In this document: in pieces, positions 15,166 to 20,757 of the stretch
How positions within the stretch are numbered: position 1 is the first letter of the stretch
Layout of the letters: every line of letters begins with the position of its first letter
Program-made: the position numbers and the translations under genes
Source: Leptospiraceae bacterium
GTDB lineage: Bacteria; Spirochaetota; Leptospiria; Leptospirales; Leptospiraceae
Direction of reading: 5' to 3'
Assembly (NCBI GenBank): GCA_027485405.1
Contig: JAIXRB010000218.1
Span: 1 to 20,757 of the forward strand
Length of the DNA: 20,757 bases
Notes under the pieces: model-generated
The model's input: the letters and a program-made list of their open reading frames with translations, nothing else
Database searches by the model: none
What the model was told of the DNA's origin: nothing

Positions 15166-15741
15166 CTATTTTTCTCCTTCAAAAAGATTGAGACGTTTTT
15201 GTTTTTTTGCCTGGATTGCCGCTTCATCGAGCTTAGTTCCAGTTTCAGTGGATCCAGTTTGGTCTCCTTCGTTCGCCTTATGGCGAAGGAGTTCCAGAGC
15301 CGCATCATAACGCGCATCCAATGACTCTTCCTTGAGAGAATCGCGCTTCACTCCGGAATCATACGGAAGAGTTTTGTCGATGACGAGGAGCTTGAGCTCT
15401 CGGTTGGAAAGTCCGTCCAGCTTAGTATCACCAGCCACTTGCTTAGCGGCAGAAACCAGCTTTAGGCGCTTCGCCACCAACGCATCTTGTGTGGCAGGAG
15501 AGGTCGCTTCTTCCAGAAGTCGCGTTTTCTCTTCCAAGAGAATTTTCAAAGCATCTACTTGAGCTTTAAGAATCTCCAGAGACTCCGAGTCCTTTTGTGC
15601 TTTTTCGTCTTTTGCAGGAGGCTCTGCACTTCCACCTTCTCCTGCTGTTGCTCCAGACTTCGCTGGATCTTCTTCATCCAGCTTGATCCCTATTGCATTG
15701 AGTAAACCGGTTACTGCGGTTTTCACTTTGCTTTTATCCAT
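15166..15741 (-). CDS. Possible nested scaffold protein from an internal start
   Basis: Inside the protease gene, residue 204 is a Met (MDKSKVKTAVTGLLNAIGIK), exactly where the peptidase domain ends. Its ATG (15739-15741) is preceded by CAGGACGCA, which gives an AGGA four bases upstream. Starting there would give a separate 191-aa protein made only of the acidic linker and the coiled-coil region, like the nested C/Nu3 arrangement of phage lambda. The linker just before it (DFQNQNTKRQDA) is low-complexity. This is inferred from one ribosome-binding-like sequence and the domain boundary. Confidence 0.35.
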   Translation of the reverse strand: MDKSKVKTAVTGLLNAIGIKLDEEDPAKSGATAGEGGSAEPPAKDEKAQKDSESLEILKAQVDALKILLEEKTRLLEEATSPATQDALVAKRLKLVSAAKQVAGDTKLDGLSNRELKLLVIDKTLPYDSGVKRDSLKEESLDARYDAALELLRHKANEGDQTGSTETGTKLDEAAIQAKKQKRLNLFEGEK

Positions 15742-16350
15742 TGCGTCCTGCCTTTTTGTATTTTGATTTTGAAAATCCTGTTTTTGGTAGGCACATCCCT
15801 CTGGGATTGCCTGGTCGAGATACGCTCGGACTTCTTCTCCGGCTCTCCCTCGCTCTACATGAGCTAAATGGTTGATGATGATATTTCTTTGAGCGACTTC
15901 ATACTTCTCTCCGTTGATCTCTCCGGGAGTAGGATCAAGGTCACAAGTAAAACCGATAGAGACTTGGAGCTTATTACCTGCTTTCAAGTCATTGATGAGG
16001 CCTTGGTCCCAAACAGTTTCTGATCCCGCCAAGGAACCATCGGTTCCCATAACCACTTCAAAAACCGATCCCTTGGCATACGCCTTGTATGTCTCGGTGG
16101 TGATCAGACCTTGGTTTTCTGTGGAGGGTGGATGGCCGTCGGAGACTGGAACACCTTGCGCCGATTTTACTGTTTCTGTCCGAGAGAGCTCTTCTGGAAG
16201 TTTGGCTTCCATCGTGACCGAACCATCTGGATAGACGTAAGGAAAAACTCCTGTTCGAGCCAATACAACCCGAGCCCGAAGAAAGTCCTTCGAAACTTCG
16301 ATTGCCGACATCTCGCCTTGGTCAATTCGGATAGCTTGGTTTGCGCCCAC
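15166..16350 (-). CDS. DUF2213-type prohead protease fused to scaffold
   Basis: 394 aa from GTG at 16348-16350. Residues ~24-175 form a DUF2213-type protease: VVLARTGVFPY, GVPVSDGHPP (H73), LQVSIGFTC (S131) and NHLAHVERGRAG (H161, H164). H73, S131 and a second His are the likely catalytic residues. From ~205 the protein is a scaffold: acidic Ala/Glu/Gly linker (DEEDPAKSGATAGEGGSAEP) and a coiled-coil stretch at ~255-285. The start is uncertain. No ribosome-binding site precedes the GTG, while an internal ATG at residue 14 (MSAIEV, 16309-16311) has AAGG four bases before it. I prefer the GTG because the intervening IRIDQGE looks like the family start. Confidence 0.82.
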   Translation of the reverse strand: MGANQAIRIDQGEMSAIEVSKDFLRARVVLARTGVFPYVYPDGSVTMEAKLPEELSRTETVKSAQGVPVSDGHPPSTENQGLITTETYKAYAKGSVFEVVMGTDGSLAGSETVWDQGLINDLKAGNKLQVSIGFTCDLDPTPGEINGEKYEVAQRNIIINHLAHVERGRAGEEVRAYLDQAIPEGCAYQKQDFQNQNTKRQDAMDKSKVKTAVTGLLNAIGIKLDEEDPAKSGATAGEGGSAEPPAKDEKAQKDSESLEILKAQVDALKILLEEKTRLLEEATSPATQDALVAKRLKLVSAAKQVAGDTKLDGLSNRELKLLVIDKTLPYDSGVKRDSLKEESLDARYDAALELLRHKANEGDQTGSTETGTKLDEAAIQAKKQKRLNLFEGEK

Positions 16351-16559
16351 AAATACAGGATAGCAGGCTTTGCGATAAGTCGAAAGACCGAGGCTTCTGG
16401 ACGTTTCCCGATAGGGGAATTGGGGTTGGTCAAAGAGTCAGCTTTGAAGCTTTAAAGTCGAATTGGTTTTATTTGAGTTTCTTTACGGAAGAGCTTTTGA
16501 AAATGAGCCAACAGAAATTCTGGTTGATAGATATTCGAAGCGGATTTTTTTTGCTCAAT

Positions 16560-16910
16560 TTAATACATCGATGTTTTTAAGTCTTGAACCAAGTTTTTGA
16601 ATAGCTCCGAACTTTTGGTTAGGTCATTTTCGGGTTTTTCAATTTGGATGTCTTTAATCTGAGCTAGAAATCTCAAGATACTTTTAAGTTCTGTCTCATA
16701 AATTATTCCATCAAAAAACTGTTTTTGATTACTTTCGTAATTTACATTTATGCATGGGGAGCTTAAATGCCTGCCAGTATTAGAATGGATCAAAACGACA
16801 TTTAAATCAAGCGTTGAAGGAGCATAAACCCTAAGCGATTCTTGAATCTCAAGTCCCTTAACAGACGATAGCAATGCTTTAATTTTTTTATAATTGTATA
16901 TCTTGATCAA
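16560..16910 (-). CDS. Unknown 116-aa protein of the AT-rich island (candidate immunity gene)
   Basis: 116 aa, starting at a TTG (16908-16910) that overlaps the stop of the preceding gene (TTGA), so translation is probably coupled. No ATG exists in the early part of the frame. The protein is mixed alpha/beta with no signal peptide or membrane span: YNYKKIKALLSSVKGLEI, then a strand DLNVVLIHSN, SPCINVNYES and helices KSILRFLAQIKD and SELFKNLVQDLK. I do not recognise a family. It lies at the end of the island behind the MuF toxin and ahead of a conserved protease gene. GC is very low (15 of 60 bases in 16681-16740 by hand count). A role as immunity protein or other accessory (moron) function is inference. 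Confidence 0.7.
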   Translation of the reverse strand: MIKIYNYKKIKALLSSVKGLEIQESLRVYAPSTLDLNVVLIHSNTGRHLSSPCINVNYESNQKQFFDGIIYETELKSILRFLAQIKDIQIEKPENDLTKSSELFKNLVQDLKTSMY

Positions 16911-17491
16911 GCCGTCTTCTGCAAGCTTTGTTTTTTAAAATGTGCCGGATCAAACACTGAAGCAATCATTTTATGAAGAATGATTTTAGCATCTTCTGGA
17001 GAGGCTTGGGACAATTTTCTCAACCAATGTTCCAATTGCTTTTTTCCAAGTTTTTCCAAGCTGGGAAAGTCATCTTCTATGTTCCAAGAAAGCTGGGCAG
17101 TCTCATCGATTTCTTTCCCTCTGATTGCAAAGCTCTTTTTTAAAGCGGAAATCTTTCTAGCATCATTCATTGAACCAAATAGATTCCAAATTGAAGCATC
17201 TTTAATTTTATTATCATAGAGATTTTCTATCAAACCTTTGTCATTCAATGTAAAAATATAACTAACACAACTCTCCACTAAAGAGAAGATTACTTCTCCA
17301 AATGCTTTTTCCATCTCTGCATTTTCGGAATGGGCGTAGTTCCCAAAATCCAGACAAAATCCTGTTACCAGGTTGGAATCCTTTTCATGCCCTAGTAACA
17401 TATGCAGAGGAGGAAACCCGATTTCTGCTGGAAATTGTATCTCGAATGCTCTTTCAAACTTTATATCCGAATAGATTTCTTCATCTGTCAT
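16907..17491 (-). CDS. Unknown 194-aa protein of the AT-rich island (candidate immunity gene)
   Basis: 194 aa from ATG 17489-17491. An AAGGGAG sequence lies about 18 bases upstream, a weak spacing. Soluble, acidic in the first half and basic at the end. Segments include FERAFEIQFPAEIGFPPLHM, NLVTGFCLDFGNYAHSENAE, a helix EKAFGEVIFSLVESCVSYIF, ARKISALKKSFAIRG, and a C-terminal helical region ending FDPAHFKKQS. No catalytic motif is visible. I do not recognise a family. It overlaps the 116-aa gene by 4 bases, so the two are probably made together. Its place behind a MuF toxin is the usual site for an immunity gene, but three positions downstream of the toxin is not the first slot. Role is inference. 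Confidence 0.72.
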   Translation of the reverse strand: MTDEEIYSDIKFERAFEIQFPAEIGFPPLHMLLGHEKDSNLVTGFCLDFGNYAHSENAEMEKAFGEVIFSLVESCVSYIFTLNDKGLIENLYDNKIKDASIWNLFGSMNDARKISALKKSFAIRGKEIDETAQLSWNIEDDFPSLEKLGKKQLEHWLRKLSQASPEDAKIILHKMIASVFDPAHFKKQSLQKTA

Positions 17492-17498
17492 ATAGTTT

Positions 17499-17636
17499 CT
17501 ATCTCAGTGCTCCCTTACACCGTTCTGAGCTCAAAAAATCAGCTCCAATAGAATTTGTTTTTTCTTTTTTTTTAAAGACTAAATACTCACCAGCCAAGGA
17601 TTGAGCGAAGCCATTTAAAGCTTTAGACCATGTTTT
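17499..17636 (-). pseudogene. Coding-like remnant, 45 codons without a start
   Basis: After a TAA at 17637-17639 the frame is open to a TAG at 17499-17501, seven bases before the 194-aa gene. The reading (KTWSKALNGFAQSLAGEYLV, then GADFLSSERCKGALR at the end) looks like the C-terminus of a real protein, but no ATG, GTG or TTG start with a ribosome-binding site is present. The same frame continues upstream of the TAA for over 25 codons (YLVSVSNTRFSDFRLLNKLT). I read it as the decayed end of another island gene. Random open frames of this length are possible in AT-rich DNA, so confidence is low. Confidence 0.35.
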
Positions 17637-17647
17637 TTAACATGTCT
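17625..17647. repeat. Inverted repeat / hairpin in the accessory island
   Basis: The two arms, CATGTT and AACATG, flank TTTT. They extend outward to AGACCATGTT and AACATGTCT with one bulged base, giving a stem of about 9 pairs. It lies in the gap between the broken gene and the remnant. No T-run follows on either strand, so it is not a clear rho-independent terminator. It may be a transcript-processing or protein-binding site. Confidence 0.45.
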
Positions 17648-17716
17648 CAGCAATCGTCAATTTATTTAATAATCTGAAATCAGAAAATCTTGTGTTTGAG
17701 ACGGAAACTAAGTATA

Positions 17717-17945
17717 TTACAACTCTTTCGCCAACTCCCTGACATGCTCGGGAAGATTTTCTAGAGGGTATTTTCCATCGCAAAGACTAAATGATATCAG
17801 ACACTTTTTCTAACATATCGTCGGAAATTAGACCATGTTCGAGATTATATTTTGCCATCAATATGGAACTTCCAGAGATAGTATCAACTCCTTGTTCTTT
17901 TAATAGCAATATTGCTTTTTCATAGGTTTGAGTAGCTTCGTCCAT
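17717..17945 (-). pseudogene. Frameshifted small gene directly behind the MuF toxin (candidate immunity gene)
   Basis: An ATG at 17943-17945, eight bases after the toxin stop, opens a 52-codon frame beginning MDEATQTYEKAILLLKEQ and running to a TAG at 17787-17789. At the same point the next frame continues with SLCDGKYPLENLPEHVRELA and ends at TAA 17717-17719. Dropping one base, for example one T of the TTT run in ATCATTTAG, would join both into a soluble, mainly helical protein of about 75 aa. There is no good ribosome-binding site, so translation would depend on coupling to the toxin. I do not recognise the family. The first gene behind a MuF toxin is where immunity genes usually lie. A sequencing error could explain the shift equally well. 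Confidence 0.55.
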
Positions 17946-17953
17946 CTGCTTAT

Positions 17954-19567
17954 TTAAAGAAGTTTTAAATACCTCATTAGAAGTATCTCGTAATTTGAAA
18001 GTTTGTCAATTCCAAAAATGCGATAGTAGCAGTAACTTTCACTTACTAACTCTAGAAAAACTAGATGCTGTATTTGTTTATTTTTTTCAAAAACTTGCCA
18101 AATCTGATCCTCGCTCATGTTTGGGGAAAAGAAAGCAGGGTTACCGGAACGGGAACGATATTTAAATGAACGGCTTGGTAACCCAGGCCAGAATTTTTTA
18201 TCTACGTTTCTTTTCGACCAATGGTAATGCCCCATTTCATGAAGCAAGGTTCCACGAACGAGACCTCCAGTTTCGGACATATTGGCAATAGAAAAAGGAA
18301 GTCCAGCCATAATAAGCTTCTTTCCAAGAATTTCTATTCCAGCTTTATCCAAGACTATTGACTTTGAATTTGGATCAAACAACCCAGCATTCGTCCCGCT
18401 GAGTGCCGTAAATTTTAGTGACCCAAGGTCAAAGGGTTTAAAACTTTTCTCTTGTCGAGCCGTGTTGAAAATTTGAGACAACTCGCCTACAGTTGGCTTA
18501 GTTACCAAGACCTCTACTTTCCCAAATCCTGTTTCATGGACCAATTCTTTGAATTCTTGGATTTCATCTCGCCCAGCTACCCTATTTGCATTGCTTTCCT
18601 TTGCAAAGCTTGGGACATACTCCCCACCACCTTGCTCCCTTGGTTGCAAATTCCTCTGAAGCCCTTGCGGCTGTGGATCGGGACCACCCAATACCCGGAT
18701 CGGATCTCGGGACACACCCGGGTCACGAGCTGGCTCAGCATAGCACCGGCAATTGTAGTCCTCGCCTGGGTGGTAGTGTTGCGACCCTACCAGAGGAGGA
18801 TTCCTCCAGCTATGATATTGATCTACGACGTGTTTAGCTTTATGGGCATCTCGAACATTGTTGTCTTTCATTGTGCGCCAAATATAGCCCGTAAACCCCG
18901 CTCGGATTTGAGCCTCTCGGTTCACAGATCCGTAGAATTTCCCAGCCTGGTCTCGTGCCCAGAAGCCAGCTTTGGAAGAATCCACATCCATCTGCCTTTC
19001 TATGGATTCTTTGAGGGTAGAGATTCGCTCTCCTTTCTTGAGATGACCCATTACAACATTTTGGAGAGAGTTTTCATGCTCTTGGAACAAGGTCGCTTGC
19101 AGGTTCTGGAGGTGGCGCCCGTGGTCAGAGAGATACTGTCCCAAAGCACTGGGCGAAAGACCCAAGGCAGGGACTCGAAAGTTCCTTTTCTGGGATTCAG
19201 AAAAGGTTTGTCTTTCTGAAATTGCCCCGGCGGGCATCTTCATGGCACTGGACTGGGACTCCAACTGCGCGGAAACCTGGGTATTTGCCCAACCCATGAG
19301 CTGGGCCAGAACCTTTTGGGAAGTGGAGCGTCCCAAACTGCCAGGACTTTGGCCTCGGAGCTTGGATTCTCGTCGCCTAGCAAAAAATTCGATCACCTCA
19401 CGAGGCAAATCACCATCCCATCTAACGGAAAAATCTGAATCTTGAACAGTTTTTTTCTCGCCTAATTCAATTAAGCGAAACAATTCGGCTTTTAACTTTT
19501 TCGTGTAACGCTCAAATTCGACCTTCCAGAGCGATTCTAGTGCCTTTTCTAGGTGGATTGGGTACAT
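17954..19567 (-). CDS. MuF head-morphogenesis protein with C-terminal zinc-metallopeptidase-like toxin domain
   Basis: 537 aa. Residues ~1-150 are helical. Residues ~150-280 form the MuF (SPP1 gp7 / Mu gpF) domain, with TMKDNNVRDAHKAKH (232-246), a WRNPP turn and HPGEDYNCRCYAEP (266-279). Residues 281-330 are a Pro/Gln/Gly/Arg linker. Residues ~330-537 are an added domain with HEMGH at 443-447 (two His and a Glu, as in HExxH zinc peptidases). The likely third zinc ligand is E507 or E510 in FLELVSESYCYY. Plain MuF proteins end soon after the Cys-containing motif. The ATG is the only start, since an in-frame TGA lies eight codons before it; no strong ribosome-binding site is seen. GC drops from about 65% near 18700 to about 32% near 18030. 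MuF proteins enter the head, so the domain could be carried into the next cell. Toxicity is inferred. Confidence 0.85.
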   Translation of the reverse strand: MYPIHLEKALESLWKVEFERYTKKLKAELFRLIELGEKKTVQDSDFSVRWDGDLPREVIEFFARRRESKLRGQSPGSLGRSTSQKVLAQLMGWANTQVSAQLESQSSAMKMPAGAISERQTFSESQKRNFRVPALGLSPSALGQYLSDHGRHLQNLQATLFQEHENSLQNVVMGHLKKGERISTLKESIERQMDVDSSKAGFWARDQAGKFYGSVNREAQIRAGFTGYIWRTMKDNNVRDAHKAKHVVDQYHSWRNPPLVGSQHYHPGEDYNCRCYAEPARDPGVSRDPIRVLGGPDPQPQGLQRNLQPREQGGGEYVPSFAKESNANRVAGRDEIQEFKELVHETGFGKVEVLVTKPTVGELSQIFNTARQEKSFKPFDLGSLKFTALSGTNAGLFDPNSKSIVLDKAGIEILGKKLIMAGLPFSIANMSETGGLVRGTLLHEMGHYHWSKRNVDKKFWPGLPSRSFKYRSRSGNPAFFSPNMSEDQIWQVFEKNKQIQHLVFLELVSESYCYYRIFGIDKLSNYEILLMRYLKLL

Positions 19568-19690
19568 TTTGGAGGGTTTTCCAGGTAATCAGACATAATT
19601 CGGTCTAAACCGAAATCTCGGATATAGGTAGCCGCGATCCTCCCGCGTCAGGAGCGATTCTGGAATCGAAACCAGGGAAAGATAACCCCC
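19568..19690 (-). other. Structured portal-MuF junction with in-frame open segment
   Basis: This 123-base junction holds three inverted repeats. TTCGGT/ACCGAA with a 4-base loop lies at 19599-19614. CGATTC/GAATCG with a 2-base loop lies at 19655-19668. An imperfect 7-base pair (CGATCCT with AGGAGCG) lies at 19635-19656. Portal and MuF are in the same frame, and the 33 codons between the portal TGA (19691-19693) and a second TGA (19589-19591) are open and read protein-like. No terminator T-run or promoter is evident. Confidence 0.5.
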
Positions 19691-20757
19691 TCACCGTCGA
19701 CCCCCCTTAAAATCGATTTTAGAGCGTTTTCCTACCCCCTCTAATTTCGCAGTTTCGGGGGTGTTGGCGGGTTTAGTCTCCGGAGGTGGGATTTCAGGGG
19801 GAGAAAAGTCTAAATTATTCGTATAACTGCCTAAAGATTCGGAGTTTTTCCACTCTTCAAACTTCTCCAAATCCTGAAACCTTTGCGATCTAACGTCCGT
19901 AGGCGACACAACTCCCGTACTTAGATAGATCTGATCGGTCTGAGCTTCCTTGAGAGACACATCAGCCTGAGAAGTCGGGTCAAGTTTCCACAAAGGACGG
20001 AAATCAAAGCTCCAATCCAGTTGTTCTACCTTTCCGCCAAGGGCTTTGAAGACGGCACCTCGTTCTTCCCTGATGATGAGCCGGATGATTTTTTCCAGGA
20101 TCGGTCGGATTTCGAGCTCTTGGAACTTTGCTATTCCATCGTAATAGGTGATGAGGTCATACTGGCCACCCGTCAAAGTCCCTTGGGTCTGCCCCATAAG
20201 TCTCGACTTAGGAATCCGAGACACTCCCGCGAGCGACTCCAAGATGAAATCCAAAGTAGATTCCAGGACTCCATCGGAGACTCCTGTGTTTTGGATCCTG
20301 GCAAGTTGCTCACCTGGTTTCAATGCGACAGAGCTTTGGGTATTCATCGCCATTCGTTGCAGAGCCAGAAATTTCATAGTGACTTCTGGGTCGGAGCTCG
20401 CCACATCTTCCGACTGAAATACCTTTACAGAAAGCTCAAAAAGGAGACTAGACAGAGACCACAATGCCGTGTCATGCGCAATGACAGAATCCAAGATGGT
20501 CTCCAAAACAGAGACTCCTCTTTGCTCTTCCATCAAGTAAGACCTACAGACCCAATGGATACGAGAGGAGTGGATGTCATAACCTCGAACTAAGAATTTC
20601 GGAGTATGATACAGTTTTCCCAAAGGATCAAACGAGCTTCGCAGTACAGAGATCTGACTGGGTGGCAAAACATTCAAATAGTCGAGCTTGAAGACTGTAT
20701 CGGGGAGAGGTTTGGATAGCTCCGATTGGACTTGTGGAAGCTCTGCCAAAACTCCGA
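19691..20757 (-). CDS. Phage portal protein (DUF1073-like), 5' end outside window
   Basis: The frame is open to the window edge (codons GTT and GGA precede the apparent TTG at 20747-20749), so the true start lies outside and the visible part, 355 codons plus stop, is incomplete. Diagnostic is the segment RIPKSRLMGQTQGTLTGGQY followed by YYDGIAKFQELEIRPILEKI (about residues 178-221 of the visible part), the portal signature of the DUF1073 group. Other parts are the N-terminal VLPPSQISVLRSSFDPLGKL and a long helix WSLSSLLFELSVKVF. The C-terminus is Pro/Glu-rich (SPPEIPPPETKPANTPE). Twelve copies form the DNA channel at the head vertex. Acb1-type anti-CBASS genes are annotated with a related name, but this gene reads as a portal. 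Confidence 0.85.
   Translation of the reverse strand, partial: GVLAELPQVQSELSKPLPDTVFKLDYLNVLPPSQISVLRSSFDPLGKLYHTPKFLVRGYDIHSSRIHWVCRSYLMEEQRGVSVLETILDSVIAHDTALWSLSSLLFELSVKVFQSEDVASSDPEVTMKFLALQRMAMNTQSSVALKPGEQLARIQNTGVSDGVLESTLDFILESLAGVSRIPKSRLMGQTQGTLTGGQYDLITYYDGIAKFQELEIRPILEKIIRLIIREERGAVFKALGGKVEQLDWSFDFRPLWKLDPTSQADVSLKEAQTDQIYLSTGVVSPTDVRSQRFQDLEKFEEWKNSESLGSYTNNLDFSPPEIPPPETKPANTPETAKLEGVGKRSKIDFKGGRR

Noticed and set aside
17637..17650. A AAA AAC slippery heptamer near the second remnant
   Set aside because: Reading it in the frame that would allow a -1 shift leads to a stop within a few codons in both frames, so it would not rescue the remnant.
17625..17660. Rho-independent terminator behind the toxin
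   Set aside because: The hairpin is AT-rich and no T-run follows it on either strand.
18452..19219. 255-codon plus-strand ORF opposite the MuF gene
   Set aside because: It is antisense to a clearly coding gene with recognised MuF motifs. Its sequence is rich in Ser, Leu, Pro and Arg with no domain, typical of an antisense shadow in GC-richer DNA.
19640..19680. tRNA T-arm-like string (GGTTTCGATTCC on the minus strand)
   Set aside because: The loop would have 8 rather than 7 bases, and no acceptor stem, D-arm or anticodon arm can be formed around it.
20021..20593. 190-codon plus-strand ORF opposite the portal gene
   Set aside because: Antisense shadow of the portal: no ribosome-binding site, no recognisable domain, and the opposite strand carries the conserved portal signature.
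1..20757. CRISPR arrays, insertion sequences, integrase, attachment sites, tRNA or rRNA genes
   Set aside because: I looked for spaced direct repeats, transposase-like ORFs and structured RNAs on both strands and saw none.
19691..20757. Acb1-type anti-CBASS nuclease
   Set aside because: Some databases attach this name to the portal family. The gene here has the portal signature and sits at the head of the capsid module, and no paired HxT-type phosphoesterase motifs are visible.

Overview
The window is a block of late (virion) genes from a contractile-tailed phage or prophage. Every well-supported gene is on the minus strand, so transcription runs from position 20757 down to 1. No host gene, integrase, repressor, lysis gene or tRNA is visible. 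The best taxonomic hint is the neck protein at 11822-12379, which resembles the family named after Leptospira locus LIC_12616. A Leptospira-like spirochaete host is therefore a reasonable but weakly supported guess. The minimal baseplate set (plug, hub, Gp138-type spike, gp25, J, DUF2612-like protein) is that of small Mu/Pam3-like myophages.

Head region (20757-13322): portal (5' end outside the window), a MuF head-morphogenesis protein carrying an extra C-terminal metallopeptidase-like domain, an AT-rich accessory island of small genes and gene remnants, a DUF2213-type protease/scaffold, a capsid cement protein, the major capsid protein and a DUF4054-like connector. Neck and tail shaft (13325-7451): tail completion protein, head closure protein, neck terminator, sheath, tube, a two-frame tail assembly chaperone and the tape measure. 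Baseplate and fibres (7450-1): a baseplate protein after the tape measure, plug, hub, spike, a small spike-adjacent protein, gp25-like wedge, baseplate J, a DUF2612-like protein, tail fibre, a DUF4376-like fibre-associated protein and an incomplete last gene. Many junctions are 4-base stop/start overlaps, as expected for one translationally coupled operon.

The most unusual part is 16560-18580. The MuF protein (17954-19567) does not end after its head-morphogenesis domain. It continues through a Pro/Gln/Gly/Arg-rich linker into a 200-residue domain with an HEMGH zinc-peptidase motif. GC content falls sharply at that linker and stays low through the genes behind it. This is the layout of a phage-encoded MuF polymorphic toxin with an exchangeable C-terminal effector and downstream immunity genes. 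The ORF directly behind the toxin appears to be broken by a one-base frameshift. A second coding-like remnant follows, then an overlapping pair of intact unknown genes (194 and 116 aa). I interpret the island as a toxin cassette with candidate immunity genes; that role is inference.

Other points of interest are a probable +1 (or -2) programmed frameshift in the tail chaperone, a possible nested scaffold start in the protease gene, an in-frame 33-codon segment bounded by two TGA codons between portal and MuF, and a 35-codon antisense ORF encoding a single-span membrane peptide.
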